From a virus: 35,896 nucleotides of DNA. The DNA is taken from IMG/VR virus record IMGVR_UViG_3300047550_001363, positions 1 to 35,896 of that record. One strand, given 5' to 3'. The translations under genes and the position numbers were made by a program. Position 1 is the first letter of the stretch. Each line of letters begins with the position of its first letter. Positions 28,901 to 35,896 of the stretch are shown one piece after another. The notes under the pieces were generated by a model. It saw only the letters and a program-made list of their open reading frames with translations, was not told the DNA's origin and did no database searches.

Positions 28901-31792
28901 GGTAACAATGGATTTACATTAAGATTAGTAAGAAAACATAACTGGTTTTATTTATTCTATAATGGTGTGCGTGATTATTACACAGAGTCTGAATTAAACA
29001 TGGCATATAGAGATTACGGACTTGAAGATTTTCAAAAATTCTTTGATGTTTATGGTTTCTCATTTAATGATTTAAGCACAATGTTTAGGTCAGATATTAT
29101 TAAAAAACCAACATATTATAAATATGACTTATCACTTAGTAGCTCCAAATTGTTCAACAATCTCGCAAATTGGGGAAACATCTTACCACGTGACTATGAC
29201 CCACAACTCTATTCATCATGTTTTGAATACTACCCACGAAGAAGTGTGTATTCATTACAACAAAAATCAGGACTTAGAAGAGATAACTGGAGAAATTACT
29301 TACCTCTTAACTATAAAGACTTTAATGGAAGAATAAACATTATTAAACCATTAAATGCTACAGGTTGCATTATTTTATTTGAAAATGCTGAGCCAACAAC
29401 ATTTGTGGGACAGGACCAACTTCAAACACAAGCTGGTACAAAAGTATCTATTGGTGATAGTGGATTATTTCAACAGAATTTTCAGAGTCTTGTTAATGCA
29501 GATGATGCTCTTTCATATGGATCTTCAATATCTTCAAGAGCTGCTATAAATACTCCATACGGTTTATTCTTTGTTTCTCAAGACATAGGTAAGATATTTA
29601 CATCCAATGGTTCTGGTTTAGAAGAAATTTCACGTACAGGATTAAAGTTTTGGTTTGCAGAAAATCTACCATCTAAGATGTTAGAGATATATCCAAACTA
29701 TCCATTATATGATAATCCTGTTGCAGGTATTGGCGTCCAAGCAATTTATGACTCAACATATGAGTTAATATATTTCTCAAAAAAGGATTATAACCCATTG
29801 AGAAATGATTTACTTTTTGATGATCCTAATGGTGTACCATATTATATATGTGGAACAATAGATCCTCCAGATATTCCATATGATCCACCTATTGTACAAG
29901 AATGTGAGGGATGTCCTCCAGGAACTATAATAATTAATGGTGAGTGTGCAGAGGAAATTACAGTTCCTGCAGAATTTACTGGTTCAATGTTAGATATTGA
30001 TGCTGCTCAAAATTTAAGTGCTTATAACAGATATGGAATTAGATTGTATCCTGACATTACATCAGACTTAAAACCATTAAAAGGTGTTGTTTCAATTAGT
30101 GGAGATAACTCTACATATAAAGTAAAAGCATCAAATGGATTAGGTACTGTTATCACACCATTGGTTAATGTTCAAAATCAATTATGGAACTCATCAAGTG
30201 CATGCGGTGGTTCAACTCGTGGAAGATTAAATATTGCAGGTGTATGGCCAAATGGTGGAACTACTCCATTTAATACTGATATTTGTTTTTCTTTTTGCAT
30301 TGATGTTCCTGAAACAAGACAATATCTTATTGGCATTGCAGGTGATAATGAAGTCAAAATATATGTTGATGGTATTCTTTGGGTATATCTTGCTGCACGT
30401 ACTACGTCTGGTTCTACTGATAGCAGTATAACAGTACCATTTACATCATGGCATGTGTTTCCTGTCACATTACCAGCAGGATCAAGAACTATAAAACTTT
30501 GTGGTCGTAATCATGGTAATAGTGCAGCATTTGCTGGTGAAATATATGATATTACATTGGCAGATTTTCAAACAAGTGGTTTACTTACTCCATTTACAAC
30601 TTCACCTTTAGACTGTGGTCCTACTGAATTAGATTTAGAACCATATATCTTATTTTCTACAAGAGATTATATAGGTGAACAAATACCTGATCCTGAAAGT
30701 TTTGGAAATTATGTATGTCCAGATGGAAGTACACCTTTGAATACAGGATGTGATATTCCATTATGTCAAATTACAGAAATTCTACCTGGAGTAGCTTGTC
30801 CTGAATGTCAACTTGGTGCATCAGCAATTGAAATAGAATATGGTCAATCAGTTACATTAACTTGGTCTACATCAAATGCTGTATCAGTTGAAATGAATAA
30901 TGGCATTGGCACTTTACCATTAAATGGAAGTTTGACAGTTACTCCTGCAGGAAATACAACATATGCAATTCTTGTAACAAATGATAATGGTGATGAAAAA
31001 CTGTGCGAGGTTACAATAAAACTTAATCCAATTATTCAAAAATGTCCATGTGCATTTGATGATCCTACATGTTTTGAACCATGCAACTGGACAGTTAGTT
31101 ATGATCCAAAATCTAAAATGTGGATTAGTTTTCATGATTGGTTACCAAGTTTGATGATGCCATCATATCAAAATTTCTATACAATAAATAATAATCAAAT
31201 TTGGAAACACAATAATAGATGGGATAGTTTTTGTAATTATTATGGAACTGATTATCCATGGGAAATAGAATATCCTATTGTAACACCAAATAAAATTACA
31301 ACTCTGAGAAGTTTTGAATACTATCTTGATGTCTATAAATTTTATAATGATGGCAAGGATTATTTTCATGTTTTAGATCAAAACTTTGACAGAGCAATCA
31401 TTTATAACTCAGAACAAATATCTGGAATACTAAGGATGCGTATTAAACAAAAAAGTAATCCATTAGATATTCTAGCTAATCCAGTAATAGGACCAGATTA
31501 TATTGAAATACTTTTCTCTAAAGAAGAAAATAAATATAGATTTAATCAATTCTGGGATATTACAAATGATAGAGGCGAATTTTCAGGAACTAAACTTCCT
31601 ATGTGGAATACTGAATGTTCTGGATATAAAAAAGTCATCAATCCAGATTATGTAGATTATGACAAATCTCCACTTCAACATAAAAAATTCAGACACTATG
31701 GTAACAAAGTAATTCTGAGAAAAAATATAAGTGGTGATAATAAGATGATTCTTAAACTTACAAATGTTAAAAATTTAAATAGCCCAAGATAA
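25934..31792 (+). CDS. Giant tail hub / muzzle protein
   Basis: A 1952-residue protein, the largest in the window, coupled to the next ATG by one base. The N-terminus (GAETNSFNKGMNKDNTDIYM, then WYNAINAINNSHYGES) resembles crAss-like muzzle (gp44-like) proteins that close the short tail. Residues 639-740 are Gly/Ala-rich and hydrophobic (FTLAVGVGLGIALIDALG; LLGTIAGIIQFTLQLSFW), a candidate membrane-contacting segment. Residues 1324-1580 hold a PA14-like module flanked by Cys pairs (CPPGTIIINGEC, CPDGSTPLNTGC), and 1628-1697 an Ig-like strand set. The C-terminus returns to hub-like sequence. It probably gates DNA exit and contacts the outer membrane. Confidence 0.65.
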   Translation: MAEGIQNTSGAETNSFNKGMNKDNTDIYMADGLWYNAINAINNSHYGESGSIGNEPSNRYCTEAPYTIIGYAFIRETEWLLFSTNNINSEIGIFDESTCTYSKVINDDCLNFKTTHLITAFVKENYDCTFSAYWQDNLNPDRTMNINNVPYICEPASDNPCDGEVCTDRLDCDKIRLHPLIQQPCVTIKKALGAGQLNNGSYMAVIAYSENGIRLTEYSMPSVPQGLWQDSGQGGSIQIDLSDLDEQYDEYELVIISVVTQQAIAKKIGYYNINQKTVVLDIIQGSLETVPLSYIPLRNVVYERSEKMAAVNGYLIRSGVSTQPYINYQIQANKILTNWVAVEYDANFYWNGGNHVGYMRDEVYSFFIRWIYNTGNRTASYHIPGRAAIPSDLVNITSNDIVDPTETKAWQVYDTATYAPASGIEKDGGIVVARGNMAYWESIEKYPTNPEVWGDLCYQPIRHHKMPSNETIHIHNQGSSKIVVLGVEFSNIEPPVDANGNPISEIVGYEILRGSRENNKSIITKGLFSNMVEFEVDGSIGNRKGLFENYPYNDLRPDPFLSDDYTILDNNENEEPWEDASKLNKYKKNYLAFHSPEIHFERPAFGTNYIKIYTEEKGTSTGKYEIPYKHPRFKLLTDNAFTLAVGVGLGIALIDALGKSTIKGGNFPLAAGTGAPYADASRDAAPATTIADLVSGGIVAAFSAGGQGNLLGTIAGIIQFTLQLSFWVPKGMSVVLDLIRNMANYRDYALQYNSHGFYSNYANVINSNVPSGYPKCFRRKVQNNMIKYIGMHVQDFDNYYRINNLNRTKFVCLKLTEDLPNPASIDNSKKRVKDLVGNNITGITYKNPFGEFTSDICQYYGAIKVDYQNQYGQLYSIVQIPTDSCVYEITPAVGLTYSTTAIFGGDVYINRYTEKMPYYFFNTWMLGELDGTEYDYRNYVNGPAPRYWANYANFDSSDFQMTFDWNFPTDILPDLDITTPSDNYRLDAPGNNGFTLRLVRKHNWFYLFYNGVRDYYTESELNMAYRDYGLEDFQKFFDVYGFSFNDLSTMFRSDIIKKPTYYKYDLSLSSSKLFNNLANWGNILPRDYDPQLYSSCFEYYPRRSVYSLQQKSGLRRDNWRNYLPLNYKDFNGRINIIKPLNATGCIILFENAEPTTFVGQDQLQTQAGTKVSIGDSGLFQQNFQSLVNADDALSYGSSISSRAAINTPYGLFFVSQDIGKIFTSNGSGLEEISRTGLKFWFAENLPSKMLEIYPNYPLYDNPVAGIGVQAIYDSTYELIYFSKKDYNPLRNDLLFDDPNGVPYYICGTIDPPDIPYDPPIVQECEGCPPGTIIINGECAEEITVPAEFTGSMLDIDAAQNLSAYNRYGIRLYPDITSDLKPLKGVVSISGDNSTYKVKASNGLGTVITPLVNVQNQLWNSSSACGGSTRGRLNIAGVWPNGGTTPFNTDICFSFCIDVPETRQYLIGIAGDNEVKIYVDGILWVYLAARTTSGSTDSSITVPFTSWHVFPVTLPAGSRTIKLCGRNHGNSAAFAGEIYDITLADFQTSGLLTPFTTSPLDCGPTELDLEPYILFSTRDYIGEQIPDPESFGNYVCPDGSTPLNTGCDIPLCQITEILPGVACPECQLGASAIEIEYGQSVTLTWSTSNAVSVEMNNGIGTLPLNGSLTVTPAGNTTYAILVTNDNGDEKLCEVTIKLNPIIQKCPCAFDDPTCFEPCNWTVSYDPKSKMWISFHDWLPSLMMPSYQNFYTINNNQIWKHNNRWDSFCNYYGTDYPWEIEYPIVTPNKITTLRSFEYYLDVYKFYNDGKDYFHVLDQNFDRAIIYNSEQISGILRMRIKQKSNPLDILANPVIGPDYIEILFSKEENKYRFNQFWDITNDRGEFSGTKLPMWNTECSGYKKVINPDYVDYDKSPLQHKKFRHYGNKVILRKNISGDNKMILKLTNVKNLNSPR

Positions 31793-33807
31793 TGAACTCA
31801 AGTAACCCTAACAAGTGGACTATAGCAGACGTGCTAACCAATTTTGGTAAAAGACAAGCAGAAGTTCAGCAAGAAAAAATGCTTAAGGAACAATTAAAAC
31901 AAGCATTGATGCAAAATCAAGCACAAGCACTTGGTCAGTTTGTTCCTGGTATGCAACAACAAGTGTCACCTCAAGAACAAGAGATGTCATTAGATCAAGC
32001 ATATCAACAAGCTAAAGCTGGTGGAATACATTTAGACCCTGCTAAAAAAGGTACATTTAAAGCACAAGCAACACGCATGAAAATGTCTGTACAAGAGGCT
32101 GCTGCACATATCTTGGCTAATAAAGAAAACTATTCACCTGCTATGGTGAAGAAAGCAAACTTTGCTAGAAACTTTGCAAAAGAAGAAGGTGGTACTATTA
32201 ATAATCCAGGATTTAATGCATTGCCAGACTATGTACAACATAAGATACTTAGTCATATGGCTTATGGTGGAGAATCTAGTATGGATGAGTATAAGAATGG
32301 TGGATATACTGTTAGAAGAACAGATGAGCGCAAAGGAAAAACTCATGTTGTAACTGGACCAGATGGAACTAAAAAGTATTTTGGTGACCCAAGCATGGGA
32401 GAACGTAGTAAATCAAAACATGGTAAAGATGCTTTTTATGCACGTCATGCACAAAACTTAAAAAACAATCCATACTTTAGAGCATATGCAAAAGCTACTT
32501 GGGCTGATGGTGGTACATTTCTAACAGCAGGAGATGAGTATCATAGAATATATAAGAATGCTGAAGGAGATATTATGGTTAACCATCCTAAAGAAGATAA
32601 GGGTAAATGGGATACTATAAATCTTACAGATAAGGCTGGTGCTAATACTATAGCTCAAGGTGTTGCTGCTACTAAGAAATGGCATAGGGAAAATCCTGAA
32701 TATGCTTATGGTGGTATGACAGATATGTATGCTATGGGTGGGGAAATGATTAAGCGTGCAGATGGTTCTTATTCTCAAAGAGGATTATGGGATAATATCA
32801 GAGCAAATGCTGGATCTGGCAAAAAGCCAACACGTGAAATGATAGAGCAAGAACGTAAGATACGTAAAAAAGCAATGGGTGGAATGATGGGTCCTAATGA
32901 TTGTCCAGAAGGATATGAGTGGAATGATCTATATCAAACATGCTTACCTATAAATACAATAGTACCTAATCCATCAGAAACTGAAAGCTATATGAATAAT
33001 TGGTATCAGGAACGTCCAAAAATTTATAATGATCCAAACTATATGTCTGCAATTACTGATCCTGAATTTCCAAATGATGCAAAAAAACATGTTCAGTTGA
33101 TGAATCAAGTTATTCCACAAATGCAAGGGCAATTTACAAATGGTACTCTCACTCCTATACAACTTAAAGATGCACTTTCAGATCCTAATGCTGTTGGTGA
33201 ATATATTCCAGAATCTGAAAGTCCAAATGGTGCACAAGTATATATAAGAAAAGATCAATTACAAAATCCTTTAAATTTTAAATCAACATTAGCACATGAA
33301 TGGACTACGCATTTAAATGATCCTTTCTTTTATGATAATCCTAAATATAAAACTTTTTATACAAATACAATTACAGAAAATGTATTGCCATGGGATGATT
33401 TTTTAGATAGAGCAATAAAAGAAGGAAAAATTAATCCAAAAGATAAAGCTGCAATAAAAGTATTACAAGAAGGTTATGACTATTCAACTGCACCTGGTGA
33501 AGATAATATTCACTCAAATATTAATGTGGCAAGACAATTATTTAATCTTCAACCAACAGATGTTATTACTGAAGATAAAGTAAAAGAAATGATGCAAGAA
33601 GCAGAGCAAAAAGGATATATTGATAAGAATAGTCCAAATTATATTGATGATATTTATAGATTATATAGATTATCAAAAGATAATAAATCTTTGGCAAACT
33701 TGTTTAATCTTTTGGCAGATGCTGGTAATAAAAACAATGTGCTAGGATCAGATATTCAAATGGGTAAATATGGTGGGAATATAGGAAAATTACGTAAGTT
33801 TTTTTAA
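31792..33807 (+). CDS. Large HExxH protein, cargo or ejection protein candidate
   Basis: A 671-residue protein. The N-terminus is Gln-rich coiled coil (1-75), then comes GIHLDPAKKGTFKAQATRM with an Ala-rich helix and KKANFARNFAK, a short conserved-looking domain also seen in related phage virion proteins. Several Gly-Gly motifs (AYGGESS, YGGMTDM, MGGMMG) follow. A Cys-pair box (CPEGYEWNDLYQTC) lies near 371, then the HExxH motif HEWTTH at 502-506. HExxH is the zinc site of metallopeptidases, but the third ligand is not identified and activity is uncertain. Position after the muzzle fits ejected cargo. It is followed nine bases later by a similar gene. Confidence 0.6.
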   Translation: MNSSNPNKWTIADVLTNFGKRQAEVQQEKMLKEQLKQALMQNQAQALGQFVPGMQQQVSPQEQEMSLDQAYQQAKAGGIHLDPAKKGTFKAQATRMKMSVQEAAAHILANKENYSPAMVKKANFARNFAKEEGGTINNPGFNALPDYVQHKILSHMAYGGESSMDEYKNGGYTVRRTDERKGKTHVVTGPDGTKKYFGDPSMGERSKSKHGKDAFYARHAQNLKNNPYFRAYAKATWADGGTFLTAGDEYHRIYKNAEGDIMVNHPKEDKGKWDTINLTDKAGANTIAQGVAATKKWHRENPEYAYGGMTDMYAMGGEMIKRADGSYSQRGLWDNIRANAGSGKKPTREMIEQERKIRKKAMGGMMGPNDCPEGYEWNDLYQTCLPINTIVPNPSETESYMNNWYQERPKIYNDPNYMSAITDPEFPNDAKKHVQLMNQVIPQMQGQFTNGTLTPIQLKDALSDPNAVGEYIPESESPNGAQVYIRKDQLQNPLNFKSTLAHEWTTHLNDPFFYDNPKYKTFYTNTITENVLPWDDFLDRAIKEGKINPKDKAAIKVLQEGYDYSTAPGEDNIHSNINVARQLFNLQPTDVITEDKVKEMMQEAEQKGYIDKNSPNYIDDIYRLYRLSKDNKSLANLFNLLADAGNKNNVLGSDIQMGKYGGNIGKLRKFF

Positions 33808-33816
33808 CTTTAATTG

Positions 33817-35896
33817 ATGGCGAAGTATACACAACAAGGAATGTTTGACAAACTTTCTGAATTTTCAAATTCAAGAAAGAATAAAACTACTTTAAAAAAA
33901 TACAATGGTGGTGGAGAAAATTCATGTGAGCCTTTTTATAAATGGGATAGTACTTTAAATAAATGCGTGCCATTTACAGAAGAAGAAAAGGCAAATTACT
34001 CATTGCAATACATGAGAGATTGGACAAACTCACCTATGCATAAAGAAATGCTAACAGCATCAGTTATAAAAGATGCGCCATTAGGTGATATAAATAAATA
34101 TGTAGATAATATTACTAATTTAAGATTAAAAGCATTAAATTCCAATATAAGAATAGAAGATGTAGATCCTAAACAAAAAGGAGTAATAGGTGAAGCTGCT
34201 CCTCTTGGATCTGATCCATATATTAATAATGTTCCTGTTATTATTAGAAATGGTAATAAGCAAACTATAAATCCAAAAGTTTCTACAGAAGATGATATTA
34301 AGAACTATAATACTTTTCGTAGTCCTTTGTATTATAGCCAATTAAATAATGCTAAATTTAAAGATGCAACTTTTGAGAATTTTGCAAAAGATTTTAAAAG
34401 TGATGCTACTTTTTATACTAGAAATAGACCAGGAGAACATGCATATGTATATCCGCATGAGTTTAGTCATTTAAGTGATCTTGGTGGTGATCTTATACCT
34501 ATATCAGATAGAAATCTAATTAAACAATGGCAATCGCATTATCCAGACTATCCAGCTGCATATGATAAATATGTATTAGGAGATGCAAGATCTTTAGGCG
34601 ATCAGTATACAAATAAGATAATAACTAAAGATGAATATGATAAAAGAACTAAAGATTTAAAAACTGATTGGTATCTGAATAATAAAGATAAACGTTATTA
34701 TTCAGATAAAGAAATGTATGAAACTAATTTTAATAAATTTAAAAAACAAGGAGACTATAATGATGACACACTTACTAATGATTTGCCATATGATGATTTT
34801 ATAAGAAAAAATAAAATAAATTTTGATCCTGTTGATTATAAAAGATATGTTGGTACTAACAGTGAAACAAGAGCAAGAGTTAATGCAATAAGAATGTATG
34901 GAAAAGCTGCAGGAATTTATGATCCTTTTACAGAAAAACTTACTCCTGAAAAATATAAAGAATTAAATAAATTATTTGAAAATCAAAATCTTAATGAAAA
35001 AGATGCTAATCAATTGCGTCAGTTGCAACATCTTTACAATGATGATGAAATATTAAATTTAATAAACACTTTATCAAAAAATAATTCTGAAGTAGAAAAT
35101 GATATTCAGTATGGTAAAACTGGAGGTTCTTCAAAACAAAAAATAATATTCTCACCGATGGAAGGTGGTTGTCCAGATGGTCAGTATTGGACAGGATCAG
35201 AATGTAAACCGATTCCTTCAGGAACAAAAATAGTATATAGTCAAGAAGAATTAGATAAATTAAACATATCTAAAAAAGAACAACAAAGATTATATAATGA
35301 TTATTTATTAAGAAAAAGAAATCAGGCTACAATAGAAGCTGCTAGAAGAAAGAAATATGGACCTATGCCATCTGGAGAAAAATTTTATAAAACTTTTGAA
35401 GATATTCCAACACATGGATTTATACCTATAATGTCATATGGACCATCATCATTAACTCCAGATGGTTTAGGGCCAGGAATTCCATCAATAAAGGAAAATA
35501 TGGTTGATTTTAAAACATATAAAAAGATGTTGGATAAATCTTCTGTTAAACCTATTGGATATAAAGGACATCCTGGCGGTGGTCACTTTTATCCAATTTA
35601 TGAAAAACCATCAAATTATATATTAGGTTATAATAGAGAAGAAGAAGAAATAGAAAAGATACCTGAAGAAATTGAAATTCCCCCAATTTCTAAATTAGAA
35701 CATGGACCGTTACCAGAACTACAACCAGGTAATTATTTTTCTGAACCTCTTCCTGAAGCTCCACAATATGAATTAGAACCTTATACAGATGAAAGATTAC
35801 GTTTGTCAATAGAACCTGGTAAAACAAAATCTAAAAAACATACTAAAAGATTATTTGGTCATGGTCAAAAATATTCATGGCATACATATAAACCAA
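33817..35896 (+). CDS. Second large HExxH protein, cut by window end
   Basis: From ATG 33817 the frame is open without a stop to the window end, 693 complete codons. It starts MAKYTQQGMF, has a Cys-pair box (CEPFYKWDSTLNKC, 37-50) and a second one (CPDGQYWTGSEC) further on, and HEFSH at 214-218 (HExxH), followed by LSDLGGD. The rest is Asn/Lys/Tyr-rich, helical, with a Pro/Glu-rich C-terminal section (PEEIEIPPIS, PLPELQPGNYF). Sharing HExxH and the Cys-pair box with the preceding gene suggests paralogy or module exchange. Metallopeptidase function is possible but unproven; a virion protein is likely. The true C-terminus is outside the window. Confidence 0.6.
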   Translation, partial: MAKYTQQGMFDKLSEFSNSRKNKTTLKKYNGGGENSCEPFYKWDSTLNKCVPFTEEEKANYSLQYMRDWTNSPMHKEMLTASVIKDAPLGDINKYVDNITNLRLKALNSNIRIEDVDPKQKGVIGEAAPLGSDPYINNVPVIIRNGNKQTINPKVSTEDDIKNYNTFRSPLYYSQLNNAKFKDATFENFAKDFKSDATFYTRNRPGEHAYVYPHEFSHLSDLGGDLIPISDRNLIKQWQSHYPDYPAAYDKYVLGDARSLGDQYTNKIITKDEYDKRTKDLKTDWYLNNKDKRYYSDKEMYETNFNKFKKQGDYNDDTLTNDLPYDDFIRKNKINFDPVDYKRYVGTNSETRARVNAIRMYGKAAGIYDPFTEKLTPEKYKELNKLFENQNLNEKDANQLRQLQHLYNDDEILNLINTLSKNNSEVENDIQYGKTGGSSKQKIIFSPMEGGCPDGQYWTGSECKPIPSGTKIVYSQEELDKLNISKKEQQRLYNDYLLRKRNQATIEAARRKKYGPMPSGEKFYKTFEDIPTHGFIPIMSYGPSSLTPDGLGPGIPSIKENMVDFKTYKKMLDKSSVKPIGYKGHPGGGHFYPIYEKPSNYILGYNREEEEIEKIPEEIEIPPISKLEHGPLPELQPGNYFSEPLPEAPQYELEPYTDERLRLSIEPGKTKSKKHTKRLFGHGQKYSWHTYKP

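Noticed and set aside
1-35896. tRNA genes and CRISPR arrays
   Set aside because: No cloverleaf with T-loop GGTTC-A and acceptor pairing was found, and there are no regularly spaced direct repeats.
1-35896. Integrase, transposase or IS ends
   Set aside because: No such protein family or terminal inverted repeat pair with target duplication is visible; the genes form a coherent virion operon.

Overview
The window looks like the packaging and virion-assembly half of a tailed double-stranded DNA phage infecting a Bacteroidota bacterium. It most resembles a crAss-like phage (Crassvirales). Reasons: the DNA is AT-rich; Bacteroidota-type -7 boxes (TAnnTTTG) face both ways in the one divergent intergenic gap; few starts have a Shine-Dalgarno; and the gene order and protein types are crAss-like. 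That order is PD-(D/E)XK nuclease, small proteins, TerL, a very long portal, scaffold candidate, capsid protein, adaptor proteins, Cys-rich adhesins, ring-like proteins, a ~1950-residue tail hub or 'muzzle' protein, then large proteins that may be ejected cargo. The family assignment comes from reading the proteins; no database search was possible.

Layout. 1-1119 reads leftward: a gene cut by the window edge, a hairpin-rich stretch, a tiny ORF and a 165-residue protein with a degenerate phosphoribosyltransferase-like loop. 1120-1206 is a divergent promoter region. From 1207 everything reads rightward. 1207-4781 holds small genes: a GroES-like protein, a protein resembling the Acb2/Tad1 hairpin fold, a winged-helix protein, an HU/IHF-like protein, a zinc-ribbon protein and a nuclease. 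4783-12963 is the packaging and head block (TerL, portal, scaffold candidate, capsid protein, small basic protein). 12964-13102 is a compact, GC-rich, strongly self-complementary island, probably a structured RNA. 13144-16913 encodes further structural proteins and ends in a strong terminator. 17035-23381 is the adhesin or tail-fibre block with mixed modules (FnIII, collagen-like, PA14-like, FISUMP-like), also ending in a strong terminator. 23507-31792 encodes an HU-like protein, two ring/adaptor candidates and the muzzle protein. 31792 to the end encodes two large proteins, each with an HExxH motif; the second is cut by the window edge.

How it works together (inference). TerL fills a capsid through the portal; adaptor and ring proteins join portal to the muzzle; the Cys-rich adhesins decorate the particle and bind the host; the HExxH proteins may travel with the DNA and open a path through the envelope. 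The most unusual items are the structured island at 12964-13102, a second hairpin-rich region at 181-386, the Acb2/Tad1-like protein, the exchange of modules between adhesins and the tail hub, and an apparently permuted FISUMP domain. No tRNA, CRISPR array, integrase or transposase was found.
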